From: Flavobacterium sp. M31R6
GTDB taxonomy: Bacteria; Bacteroidota; Bacteroidia; Flavobacteriales; Flavobacteriaceae
Direction of reading: 5' to 3'
DNA length: 64,000 bases
NCBI RefSeq assembly: GCF_013284035.1
Contig: NZ_CP054141.1
Span: 3,472,001-3,536,000, forward strand
Position numbers and translations under genes: made by a program. The stretch's first letter is position 1; each line of letters starts with the position of its first letter. Below the pieces are notes generated by a model. The model did not search any database, was not told where the DNA came from, and saw nothing but the letters and a program-made list of their open reading frames with translations. Positions 1-9,700 of this stretch are shown in pieces.

Positions 1-391
1 TATATACCGTTATCGGCATTTTGGATTTAGCTTTTGAGATCTTCAATAAAAAAAAGTTCGACATTTGTTAGTATGAAAATACTTTAGAATTAATGCCATC
101 ATTAAATCTGTTACCACTAGTTATATAATCCTTTTTCTGATAGATATTCTTCATAAAAATAAGATACTGCGTTATAACAACTAGCAATATTTTTTTCTAG
201 ACAATTTAAGTACGAAGACTGATGCTTTTTTAAAATATTATCATATTTCTTCAGGATTCATTCACAAAAAAGTTCAACCCATCTAAACACCTACTCTCAG
301 ACATTAAAAGCCTAACAAGGACATGAAATACCTTTTTCAAAAGTCTAAAAAATTACTCCTTAATTTCACTCATTATTTAACAAATTAAGAT
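1..391. other. Stretch without a convincing gene
   Basis: Very AT-rich. The only coding hint is an open plus-strand frame from base 3 to a TAG at 69-71, 22 codons with no start inside the window. It could be the 3' end of a gene that begins outside. I see no conserved motif, RNA gene or repeat in the rest. Confidence 0.4.
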
Positions 392-397
392 AGGAGG
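392..397 (+). promoter_or_regulatory. Strong Shine-Dalgarno sequence
   Basis: AGGAGG lies 7 bases before the ATG at 405 and fixes that start. Strong purine-rich sites are uncommon in Bacteroidota, where initiation mostly relies on A-rich, unstructured leaders. Other leaders in this window lack one, so the site fits a transferred or mobile-element gene. Confidence 0.6.
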
Positions 398-404
398 CGC
401 GAAG

Positions 405-677
405 ATGAACGATAATATAACTAAAGATGATTTAAGCCAATTTGGTCTATTGCTAGTGGAGCAGTTCAAAAAAATTATAGAGAAAAACCAAAATAAAGAA
501 GAAGGTGGCTTAAATCCAGAATGGCTTAAAAGCCGTGTTGTCAGGAAACTAATGGATATGTCTGCTGCATCGTTACAGAATCTCCGGATAACGGGAAAAG
601 TGCGCTTCAAAAAAGTTTTAGGATCTTATTATTATAGCAAATCAGATTTAATGAATCTGTTCAGCGATAAAAACTAA
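405..677 (+). CDS. Small helix-turn-helix protein, mobile-element type
   Basis: A 90-residue protein. Residues about 43-88 have the layout of the excisionase/MerR-like HTH_17 domain common in Bacteroidota conjugative and mobilisable elements: helix 'RKLMDMSAASLQNLR', a short wing 'ITGKVRFKKVLGSYYY', then 'SKSDLMNLF'. The first 40 residues are charged and probably helical. The start is fixed by a strong Shine-Dalgarno. The stop is one base before the next ATG, so the two genes are probably co-translated. The likely job is DNA binding in excision or element regulation. The family call rests on pattern only; the precise role is unknown. Confidence 0.6.
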   Translation: MNDNITKDDLSQFGLLLVEQFKKIIEKNQNKEEGGLNPEWLKSRVVRKLMDMSAASLQNLRITGKVRFKKVLGSYYYSKSDLMNLFSDKN

Positions 678-678
678 T

Positions 679-975
679 ATGAGACTGCAAAAACTTTCAA
701 GATACCTTTCCATTTTAGAAGAGGATCCCAGGCTTAATGTTTGGCATTTCGCTCTTTTAAGTGCTATTCTTTGCCTCGGATATAGACAAGGACACACGAA
801 GATAATTAAAGTAAGTCGCAGCAAAATAATGTCGCTTTCACATATCAGTACACTACCTACCTACCATAAATACTTTAAGGAGTTACAGCAAATGGGATAT
901 ATCAATTACCGCCCATCATACCATCCAGGATATAGAAGTGAAGTGGAAATAACAATAAAGCCTTACAAATCGTAA
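679..975 (+). CDS. Small hypothetical protein with winged-helix look
   Basis: A 98-residue protein beginning immediately after the HTH gene. It has a helical N-terminus, then 'VSRSKIMSLSHISTLPTYHKY' and 'LQQMGYINYRPSYHPG', which resemble a recognition helix followed by a beta wing. That pattern is common in small replication or mobilisation accessory proteins of Bacteroidota elements. I recognise no named family with certainty. The stop codon lies inside the stem of the following terminator hairpin. Confidence 0.5.
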   Translation: MRLQKLSRYLSILEEDPRLNVWHFALLSAILCLGYRQGHTKIIKVSRSKIMSLSHISTLPTYHKYFKELQQMGYINYRPSYHPGYRSEVEITIKPYKS

Positions 976-985
976 GGCTTTTTCT
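958..985 (+). terminator. Rho-independent terminator of the HTH gene pair
   Basis: AAGCCTTAC and GTAAGGCTT form a perfect 9-bp stem with a 4-base loop, followed by a T-rich run. It overlaps the stop codon of the upstream gene. Confidence 0.8.
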
Positions 986-1030
986 TAATTGACATGTAAT
1001 CAAAATTTTTATAGCATAAATCATAGAATA

Positions 1031-1088
1031 TTGTGCAACTATACCGTCTGAGAACCTATACTCAGAATTTGTTCGGCGGTATGCACAA
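1031..1088. repeat. Long two-part inverted repeat
   Basis: The outer arms TTGTGCA(AC)TATACCG and CGGTATGCACAA pair with a 2-base bulge. Inside them TCTGAG and CTCAGA form a perfect 6-bp stem around an 8-base loop. There is no T-run, so it does not look like a terminator. Its place behind small mobile-element genes would suit a transfer origin, recombination site or transposon-end hairpin; that role is inference. Confidence 0.5.
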
Positions 1089-1367
1089 CACTTTAACACT
1101 ACAAGTAGAAGTCGCAAATATGATTTGAGTGCATTAATCACTTGCCAATAAGTTTATAGTTCTTAAATAATGTTTACTTTTGTAGTAATCATTGTATTAT
1201 GTCGTTCTTTTAAAGTCAATCAGTTTCATGCAGGAAAGTTTAAAATTCAAAGATTTCAAGGAATTTTTAAACTTGTGGCAACATCGTGGCATACCAGATT
1301 TTACAAAGTAAAATATCCGTAATAGCACGGGTTTTCGGGCTTAGGTTCGATTCTCGGCGATTCCACA
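1089..1367. other. Non-coding stretch with a tRNA-3'-end-like sequence (possible att site)
   Basis: Bases about 1338-1367 read GGTTCGATTC, CTCGG and GATTCCACA, like the T-loop and acceptor 3' end of a tRNA or tmRNA. No matching 5' half precedes it, and the T-stem does not pair (TTAGG against CTCGG). This is what a recombined half-site left by an element integrated at a tRNA or tmRNA 3' end would look like. No integrase gene lies in the window. Confidence 0.3.
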
Positions 1368-1400
1368 AAAAGCCTTGTAATTAACTAATTACGAGGCTTT
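1368..1400. terminator. Terminator behind the tRNA-like fragment
   Basis: AAAGCCTTGTAATT and AATTACGAGGCTTT pair with one G-T wobble, followed by TTATTTTTTTT. Its position directly after the acceptor-like ACA end is where an RNA-gene terminator would be. Confidence 0.65.
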
Positions 1401-1720
1401 TATTTTTTTTAGTTGCCGTTTTAGTTGCCGTTTACTTCTTGTTGTAAAGTTTAAAGTACAATCGCAAAAGATTTAAAAATTAATCGTTAGACCTACGAAA
1501 TTTTATAAATTTTACCCACATCATTACTAGAAAAAACATCTGTAAATGAATTTCTTATGAAATCACATTGCAATAATAATGATCACCACAATATTACCAT
1601 CTGGTTTTCAACTTATTTTAAGTAGACAAAACTCAACATAAATACATAAATATTGATGATATTTGAAGACTTAAAAAGCTTCATAATAAAGGTATTTCTT
1701 TGTCTTTAAAATTTTTTGTA

Positions 1721-3415
1721 ATGAAAAAAATCGCCCATCTCCTACTTATTAGTTTTATATTCATCTGTTTTACAGCCCACTCTCAGAAAAATATATGGGA
1801 TGAAAATCCAAGTGATTCACAGGTTGAACTAGACAGTTTGTTAACAATCTTGCCTACATCTAAAGGAGAAAAGAAAATGTCTTTATTAAATAGAATTGCC
1901 GAGATATACTGGACCACCGATCCTAATAAAACTTTGAAATATGGCTCGGAAGCTTTACGTTTATCAATTGAGTTTAAAAATAAAGACCAAGAAGGGCTAG
2001 CACTAATAAATTTGTGTCAGGGTTATTTGTTTAATAATATCTATGACAAAGCTTTAAAATACGGATTACAATCCTTAGAAGTACGAAAAGCCATCGGAAA
2101 TGATTATGATCTCGCCTTTACCTTACGCACACTTGGCTGGTTGTACTATGACATTGGGTATTATGAAAAAGCATTAGATTATCATAACCAAGCTTTAATC
2201 ATACATGAAAAAATAGGCGACAAGCAACGAATTGCATACAGTTATAACAGTATTGGAATAATTCATGATGGCAAAGGCGATTATAATTTGGCATTATTTT
2301 TTTTTAAAAAATCTTTAAAGCTCATAGAAGATTCTAATAATATGGATAGGATTGCAGAAACTATGAAAAATATGGGCATTTGCTATCGCAAAATTAATGA
2401 ACTCAATTTGGCCAAAAAATTCTTAGAGTCTGCACTGGTTATTGAGAGTCAAATTAAATATGACTATAAAAAGGTTTATATTCTTCATGAACTTGCCATA
2501 GTACACTTAAAACTTAAAAATTATGAAGAATGTTATTTATTGTTAGAAGAATCTAGGAATATTATTAAGGTATTGGGTAACAAAAAGGAACTACTTTTAG
2601 AGAATGATAAAATTATGTCCGATTATTATTTAGCATTAAATAATTATAAGCAGGCTTTCCATTTTTACAGGAAATATACTAATAGTAACGCTGAAGTTTT
2701 CACAAGCAAAAAAAGTGAAAAGTTGGCTGAAATGCGGATTTTATATGAGGCTGAACGACGCGAATCTGAAATCAAGTTATTAGAACAACAACACCAGTTG
2801 GAAGCACAGAAGAGAAAATCCTTATTGATTGGCTCTTTACTATTGGCGATCATAGGAATTCTAATAATAGCTTCGCTATGGAATAATATAAAAAAGAAAA
2901 AAGCTATTTATCTAAAAAATCATCAACTTTCGAAGGAAAAATTAAAATCACAATTTCTATTGCAGGAGAATTTAGAACGCAGATTGGATTTTAGAACTAA
3001 AGAACTTACAAATTTAGCTTTGTTCATTTCTCAAAGAACTAATATTTATAAGGATCTGACAAAATCTTTAAAAAATTTAAAATTTACCGATTTAAGCGTA
3101 CTTAAACAAGACATCAATGCGCTTATAAACGATTACACTTTTAAATTTGATTTAAATGAAGATATTCAACAATTTCACTCAAACATAGAAACTCTACAAA
3201 GTGATTTTTTATTTAGAATTAAAGAAAAACATCCTAATTTAACGGATAAAGACATTCAGTTGGCGGTACAGGTTAAACTAAAACTTAGCTCTAAGGAAAT
3301 AGCAAATATTAATAATATCTCTGCTAATTCAGTAGAAATTGGAAGGCATAGACTAAGAAAAAAATTAGGATTAGAAAACAAAGACAACCTAGTTAATTAT
3401 CTGGAAAACATTTAG
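1721..3415 (+). CDS. TPR sensor-regulator with C-terminal LuxR-type HTH
   Basis: About 564 residues. I chose the ATG at 1721, which starts a clear signal peptide ending in AHSQ; an upstream TTG would add seven residues. Residues about 60-330 contain TPR repeats ('AFTLRTLGWLYYDIGYYEKAL', split here by its A and L ends, is typical). A transmembrane segment follows near 370-390 ('LLIGSLLLAIIGILIIASLW'), then a coiled coil, then a LuxR/GerE-like HTH at the end ('LSSKEIANINNISANSVEIG'). This architecture is frequent in Flavobacteria: periplasmic TPRs sense, and the cytoplasmic HTH binds DNA. It is a single gene with its own terminator. The target is unknown; the collagen cluster downstream is a possibility by proximity only. 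Confidence 0.8.
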   Translation: MKKIAHLLLISFIFICFTAHSQKNIWDENPSDSQVELDSLLTILPTSKGEKKMSLLNRIAEIYWTTDPNKTLKYGSEALRLSIEFKNKDQEGLALINLCQGYLFNNIYDKALKYGLQSLEVRKAIGNDYDLAFTLRTLGWLYYDIGYYEKALDYHNQALIIHEKIGDKQRIAYSYNSIGIIHDGKGDYNLALFFFKKSLKLIEDSNNMDRIAETMKNMGICYRKINELNLAKKFLESALVIESQIKYDYKKVYILHELAIVHLKLKNYEECYLLLEESRNIIKVLGNKKELLLENDKIMSDYYLALNNYKQAFHFYRKYTNSNAEVFTSKKSEKLAEMRILYEAERRESEIKLLEQQHQLEAQKRKSLLIGSLLLAIIGILIIASLWNNIKKKKAIYLKNHQLSKEKLKSQFLLQENLERRLDFRTKELTNLALFISQRTNIYKDLTKSLKNLKFTDLSVLKQDINALINDYTFKFDLNEDIQQFHSNIETLQSDFLFRIKEKHPNLTDKDIQLAVQVKLKLSSKEIANINNISANSVEIGRHRLRKKLGLENKDNLVNYLENI

Positions 3416-3502
3416 GCTATTAACCTTTTTGGACATCTTCAAGTATTATCCCTAGTCTTTCATAATAAATACCGTTCATAAGACTAATAATGAAAAATCA
3501 GT

Positions 3503-3537
3503 AAACAGTTTCGAAATTAATTTTGGAACTGTTTTTT
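3503..3537 (+). terminator. Terminator of the TPR regulator gene
   Basis: AAACAGTTTC and GGAACTGTTT pair with one mismatch around an A/T loop, followed by six T. Confidence 0.65.
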
Positions 3538-4176
3538 GCTTTATAAGTGCTGCTTTTTATTTTATGCTGTTGATGCATTTTATTAGGTGTTAAGATACAA
3601 TTAGCGTTGTGTAGTTTTTTTTTAGTGTAAAGTTTCACTCCATTTCTTACCAATAACTTCATAATTGGTATTCTTATATCAAACCAATCAACAATATATT
3701 CTTACTTTAAAATACACTTTTATTTTTTCTATGATTGAATTTTCATTTTGATCAGAATGTAATAATGAAAAAAACTGTTTTTTATTTTTTAATCTCGATC
3801 CCATTAAAAATGCAGTGTTGACATGGATAATTCTTTGTTAAAACCACTATCTACAATGGTTTTGTTTAAGGATGTAAAGGTCAAGTAAAGTTTCTTTTTG
3901 ATGCTTTATCTTGAAATAATTTAATATTTGTGAGCCCAAAACTTAAAATTAAAATTGAATAATAATTTAACTAGCAAATAAATTATTACGAAGATCAAAA
4001 AATCAACAACAGTCTTTAAAACGTCTAATTTTTTGCTTTCTGTTCTAATGCATTTTGGATTTGTGACAATGTCATATCCACAGCACATTATTTAAAAAAA
4101 GAAGTTTTGGTGAAAGTATTATTGAAAAAGAATTGTCAAGAAGAATGCCTTTAATATCATACTAAATACGTTAAAA
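3538..4176. other. Long gene-less leader region before the DUF1338 gene
   Basis: About 640 bp of AT-rich DNA with no intact gene. Two vestigial reading frames look like gene starts: a signal-peptide-like start at 3764 that stops after 14 codons, and an open frame 3988-4095 resembling a signal peptide whose expected ATG is ACG. Either could be a decayed secreted-protein gene. I found no clear TAnnTTTG promoter for the downstream gene. Confidence 0.35.
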
Positions 4177-4989
4177 ATGAATACAACTAAATTACTGTCA
4201 AAATTGTGGGAGCAATATGCTGAAATTACTCCATCTGCAAAAAAAATTCACGATCTACTAGAGCGAAAAGGTGAAGAAATAAAAAATGATCACATAGCTA
4301 TTCGAACATTTAATGATTCGCGTGTAAATATTAATGTTTTAGAAAGACTTTTTCTAGAACTTGGCTATGAAGAAAAAGGAAAATATGTTTTTGAATCAAA
4401 AAAATTATTTGCCAAGCATTATGAACATACTACCGATAAAAATGCTCCACGAATTTTTATATCCGAATTAGAGTTAGAAAAATGTTCTCAAAAATTACAA
4501 GAAACCGTAAACACCATTTTAGATAATTGCGATCAAGCTACTTTTAGCAATCCTGAATTGGTGATTTGCGGTAGTGTTTGGGAGTCAAATTCTCAAGAAA
4601 TTTACAACCAATTATTAGAAGAATCTGAATATGCCGCTTGGATGTATATTTATGGATTCCGTGCTAACCATTTTACCATAAACGTCAATGCTTTAAAAGA
4701 TTTTGATACCCTACAAGACTTAAATGCTTTCTTAGAAGATAGTGGTTGGAAACTAAATGCTTCTGGAGGAAAAATCAAAGGAACTCCTGAGCAATTACTA
4801 GAGCAATCAAGCACATTGGCCGATTTACATATGGTTGATTTTAAAGAAGGATCTTTACAAATTCCCTCTTGTTATTATGAATTTGCTCTTCGTTATCCTA
4901 TGTCAAATGGGGAGTTGTATCAAGGTTTTATAACTTCCTCTGCTGATAAAATTTTTGAAAGCACTGATGTAAAACTACAAAGCATTTAA
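4177..4989 (+). CDS. DUF1338 protein, probable 2-oxoadipate dioxygenase/decarboxylase
   Basis: A 270-residue cytoplasmic protein of the DUF1338 group in the VOC fold. Relatives (HglS of Pseudomonas putida, YdcJ) use Fe(II) and O2 to convert 2-oxoadipate to D-2-hydroxyglutarate and CO2, the last special step of one lysine-degradation route. The expected His/His/Glu metal triad is visible: H39 in 'DHIAIRTF', H165 in 'RANHFTINVN' and E235 in 'CYYEFALRYP'. It is shorter than HglS but of the length usual for the Bacteroidota branch. The next gene, 67 bases on, makes the precursor 2-aminoadipate from its semialdehyde. Together with the hydroxylysine kinase/phospho-lyase at 15793 this places it in hydroxylysine breakdown. 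The family is clear; the substrate rests on homology and context. Confidence 0.8.
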   Translation: MNTTKLLSKLWEQYAEITPSAKKIHDLLERKGEEIKNDHIAIRTFNDSRVNINVLERLFLELGYEEKGKYVFESKKLFAKHYEHTTDKNAPRIFISELELEKCSQKLQETVNTILDNCDQATFSNPELVICGSVWESNSQEIYNQLLEESEYAAWMYIYGFRANHFTINVNALKDFDTLQDLNAFLEDSGWKLNASGGKIKGTPEQLLEQSSTLADLHMVDFKEGSLQIPSCYYEFALRYPMSNGELYQGFITSSADKIFESTDVKLQSI

Positions 4990-5056
4990 TAAAACCACCA
5001 AAGAAAAATATCATTTTAAACACGACGCAACCACATCAAAATAAGAGACTAGTACA

Positions 5057-6610
5057 ATGACATCAATAGCATTACAATTTGGAATTAAAGAAGCTTTATC
5101 TCAATTGGGAATAAAGGAAATTAATGATGGAACTTCAACAGGTGTAAATAATTTTTCAAATGGTGAAATCCTTGAAAGTTATTCACCTGTAGATGGGCAA
5201 TTAATTGCAAAAGTAAAAACTTCTACTACTGAAGATTATGAAAAAGTAATGAGTTCAGCTACAGCTGCATTCAAAACATTTCGATTGATGCCAGCTCCAC
5301 AACGTGGTGAAATTGTGCGTCAGTTTGGAGATAAATTGCGTCAAAACAAAGAAGCCTTAGGGAAATTGGTTTCTTATGAAATGGGGAAATCATTGCAAGA
5401 AGGATATGGCGAAGTCCAAGAGATGATTGACATCTGCGATTTTGCTGTGGGACTTTCACGTCAGTTACACGGATTAACGATGCACTCTGAGCGTCCAGGA
5501 CATAGAATGTATGAGCAATACCATTCGCTGGGTGTTGTCGGAATTATTTCTGCCTTTAATTTTCCCGTAGCAGTTTGGGCTTGGAATACAGCATTGGCTT
5601 GGATTTGTGGAGATGTTTGTGTTTGGAAACCCTCTGAAAAAACACCTCTTTGTAGTATTGCCTGTCAAAATATCATTGCCGAAGTTATAAAAGAAAACAA
5701 CCTTCCTGAAGGAATTTCTTGTCTAGTCAATGGCGATTACAAAATAGGAGCATTATTAAGTAGCGATGTTCGTGTACCCCTAATCTCAGCAACCGGTTCT
5801 ACACGTATGGGTAAAATTGTTGCTCAAACTGTGGCTGGCCGTTTAGGAAGATCGTTGTTGGAGTTAGGTGGAAACAATGCGATTATTGTAACGCCAGATG
5901 CTGATATTAAAATGACCGTTATCGGAGCTGTTTTTGGAGCTGTTGGTACGGCTGGTCAACGTTGTACTTCTACTCGTCGTTTGATTATTCACGAAAGTAT
6001 TTATGATAAAGTAAAAGATGCCGTTGTATCGGCTTACGGACAATTGAGAATTGGAAATCCATTAGACGAGAAAAATCACGTTGGACCGTTAATTGATAAA
6101 CAGGCGGTTGAATTTTATAATAATGCTTTGACAAAAGTGATTGAAGAAGGCGGTAAAATTCTTGTTGAAGGTGATGTGCTTTCTGGCGAAGGTTATGAAA
6201 GCGGATGCTATGTAAAACCTGCAATTGCTGAAGCAGATAACTCCTTTGAAATTGTTCAACATGAAACTTTTGCCCCAGTATTATATTTGATCAAATATTC
6301 TGGAACTGTCGAAAATGCAATCGATGTTCAAAACGGAGTAGCACAAGGATTATCATCTGCCATTATGACCAACAATCTGCGTGAAGCCGAAAGATTTTTA
6401 TCTGTCACGGGTTCTGATTGCGGCATTGCCAATGTAAACATCGGAACTTCTGGAGCTGAAATTGGTGGAGCTTTTGGAGGAGAAAAAGAAACTGGTGGAG
6501 GCAGAGAATCCGGTTCTGATGCTTGGAAAGTCTATATGCGCCGTCAAACCAATACAATTAATTATACTACAAGTTTACCCTTAGCTCAGGGAATCAAATT
6601 CGATTTATAA
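5057..6610 (+). CDS. ALDH7 (antiquitin-type) 2-aminoadipate 6-semialdehyde dehydrogenase
   Basis: A 517-residue NAD(P)-dependent aldehyde dehydrogenase of the antiquitin family, with no signal peptide. It is expected to oxidise 2-aminoadipate 6-semialdehyde to 2-aminoadipate. Catalytic residues are in place: general base E269 in 'SLLELGGNNA' and nucleophile C303 in 'GTAGQRCTSTRR'. The C-terminal 'ETGGGRESGSDAWKVYMRRQ' is characteristic of ALDH7. It lies between the DUF1338 gene and susC on the same strand. Phosphohydroxylysine phospho-lyase (15793) produces exactly this semialdehyde, so the gene is probably part of hydroxylysine rather than ordinary lysine degradation. Other ALDH7 substrates such as betaine aldehyde are possible. 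Confidence 0.85.
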   Translation: MTSIALQFGIKEALSQLGIKEINDGTSTGVNNFSNGEILESYSPVDGQLIAKVKTSTTEDYEKVMSSATAAFKTFRLMPAPQRGEIVRQFGDKLRQNKEALGKLVSYEMGKSLQEGYGEVQEMIDICDFAVGLSRQLHGLTMHSERPGHRMYEQYHSLGVVGIISAFNFPVAVWAWNTALAWICGDVCVWKPSEKTPLCSIACQNIIAEVIKENNLPEGISCLVNGDYKIGALLSSDVRVPLISATGSTRMGKIVAQTVAGRLGRSLLELGGNNAIIVTPDADIKMTVIGAVFGAVGTAGQRCTSTRRLIIHESIYDKVKDAVVSAYGQLRIGNPLDEKNHVGPLIDKQAVEFYNNALTKVIEEGGKILVEGDVLSGEGYESGCYVKPAIAEADNSFEIVQHETFAPVLYLIKYSGTVENAIDVQNGVAQGLSSAIMTNNLREAERFLSVTGSDCGIANVNIGTSGAEIGGAFGGEKETGGGRESGSDAWKVYMRRQTNTINYTTSLPLAQGIKFDL

Positions 6611-6729
6611 TTCATAATGTTTTTACGGAAAAAAATGCTTTACATAATGTAAACAGGATTTCGTATGCCATTTTTAAAAAAAGAATACCTAAAAAAAGAG
6701 AATCTAAAATTAACTAAAACCATTAACAA

Positions 6730-9700
6730 ATGAAAAAAACAATCTCATTGATTAGGAGGCACAATTTTGTCCTCTTCCTGTTATGCCTCTGGCTACCAAA
6801 CATCAATTTTGCACAAAATAGTCAATTGCAAAAAACCATTTCAGGAAAAATAACGGATAGTAAAGGCATTTTACTACCTGGAGTAAATGTAACTTTAGAT
6901 GCAACTACTATTGGAACAAATAGTGATGAAAACGGAAAATTTACATTACAAATTCCTTCTGATATAAAAAATCCTACTTTAACTTTTACCTATATTGGAT
7001 TTAACACACTAAAGGTTCCTGTGCAAAATAGCAAAGAATTAAACGTTGTACTTCAGGAAGAAAATAACAAGTTAGACGAAGTGGTTGTTATTGGTTATGG
7101 AACCATCAAAAAAGGAAATGTTACCGGAGCAATTTCTACTATAAAAAAAGAAAGCTTGGAAGCTCGAGGAACCAATAATGCTGCAGAAGCACTTCAAGGT
7201 TTAGTCCCAGGAGTAAATGTTCAAAAAACAGGAGGAACTGCTGGTGCTACTGTAAACGTTAAGATTAGAGGAATTAATACTTTTGGAAATACAAACCCAT
7301 TATACATTATAGATGGTTTTCAAGGAGATATAAATTCAGTCAATCCTACAAATATTGAATCAATGGAGGTTCTTAAAGATGGTGCTGCAGCAGCAATTTA
7401 TGGATCTGTAGCCGCAAACGGTGTAATCATTGTTACAACAAAATCGGGGCAAAAAGAAGGAATGAAAGTTGATTTTACTTCTTTTGTAAAAAGTACAACA
7501 ACAGCCAAAACATTAGATTTATTAGATTCCCAAGGTTATCAAACCGTTCATAAAAGAATGTATGATGAATACAATAAATATGCTAATACTCCAGTTGCAT
7601 TACCTGCATACATTACTAATCCGATAGAAAATAATACAGATTGGCAAGATCAGGTTTTCCGTTCTGGATTAGCACAAAATTATGGCTTAGGTGTTCAAGG
7701 TCGTCAGGGTGTGGTTAAGTTTGCTCTTTATGGAAACTTATCCTCAGAAAAAGGAATTGTTATTGATAACAATTTTGATCAAAGAAATGCAAGCGCAAGA
7801 GTTAGTTTCAAAAAATCAATTTTTGATGTTGATACTAAATTAGCGTATGTCTCAACTAAAAACGAACAACCCAATTTTCAGTTAAAAGAAGTTTATGCTA
7901 TTTCGCCTTTAGTTCCTGTTTTAGACCCAAATGAACCTTATGGTTATGGCTTAACAAATAAAGACGGCTTACCTTTTAATACAAATCCAGTTGCAGATGA
8001 GCATTATAGAAGCGGTGATGCGAGAGGACAAGATTTAACAGCTAATATATCTATAACTGCTAATATCACCTCTTGGCTAAAGTTTAAAACCGCTTACTCT
8101 TATCATGAGCTAAACTCACAACAAACATGGCACAATCCGCCATTTATCGCAAACGTACAATCTCCTGAAAAATACACAGTACAAAGGGAGCAAAGAACTT
8201 TCTTGGATCAACAGATTTGGGAAAATACTATAACGGCAGCTAAAACTTTTGGAAATCACTCTTTTGACTTTTTATTAGGTACTACCATGAACCCTTCCTC
8301 TTCTAACTGGAATGATATTACAGTAGAAGGTAAAACAACGGATCATACTGTAGAAAATGGACAACTCGTGTCTATAGAGCATCCCGCAGGTTTTTTAGAT
8401 CCTAGTTTCCAAACCATTGGAGCAGGAAAAGGAGGAACTTATTCAGCTGATGGATCTAAATACCAATACAATCGACTTTCTTATTTCAGCCGTATTAATT
8501 ATTCTTACAAAGATCGTTATTTGGCTCAAGCTACGGTACGTTATGACGGTTCATCTAAATTCGGAAAAGACACTCGTTGGGGAGCATTCCCATCGGTTGC
8601 TTTAGGTTGGAAAATTGATAAAGAAGATTTCTTCCCAGAAGATTTTCTTGTGTCTAAATTAAAATTACGTGCGAGTTGGGGACAATTAGGTAATGAAGCA
8701 GCATTAGGATACTATGCTTCTAGTTCATTAATTCATTCTGGAAATTCCTTAAACTCAGGTTATGTACAAGGAACTGGAAGTAATCCATGGCCAGGTAGTA
8801 TTGCAACTACATTAGAAAACAGAAAACTACAATGGGAAACGACAGATTCTAAAAACATTGGAATTGATTATGTTCTTAAAAACGGGAAAATTAGTGGTTC
8901 TATGAATTACTATCATAATGTTACTGACAATTTGTTAATCACAAAAAAATTAGCTCCATCTGCAGGAATTGATGATCCTATTCTTAATGTTGGTAAAGTG
9001 AGTAACAGCGGATTTGAATTCGAAATTAATTATGCTGATCAGGTTAATGACTTCAAATATAATGTAGGTTTAAATTTTAGTACCCTTCACAATAATGTAG
9101 AATCTCTTGCCAATGCAGATCAAGCTATTTATGGAGAAGGTCTAAAATATGGTGATGAGCATTTCCCTACTCAAGCACGAGTTGGCACACCAATTAGTGC
9201 CTTTTACCTATACCGAACTGATGGAATTTTTCAATCTATGACCGAAGTAGATAGTTATACCAATAATGGTACTATAATTCAGCCAAATGCTAAGCCAGGT
9301 GATGTTAAATTCAAAGATTTAAATAATGACGGAGTAATTGATGAAAAAGATAAAGAATACACCGGTACAGGTTTACCAAAACTAGAAGCCAACTTAATTC
9401 TAGGTGCTAGTTACAAAGGCTTTGATTTTAGCGCTTTAATAGGAAGTGGATGGGGAAATAAATTATACAACGGAAACAGGTATTTCTACGAATCTATGAG
9501 TTCAGGAACAAATATGCTGGCTACTACCCTTAATTCATGGACACCAGAAAACCACAGTGACATTCCTCGTGCTGTACTTGGGGATCCTAATGGAAACAGT
9601 AGAGAATCTGATCGTTTTCTTGAAAATGGAAATTTCGTTCGTATGCGTCAATTACAAATTGGATATACTTTACCTAAACAACTGTTAGATGCAACCAAAA

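Noticed and set aside
902..1141. Minus-strand open frame of 79 residues
   Set aside because: It runs through the terminator and the inverted repeat and shows no protein pattern.
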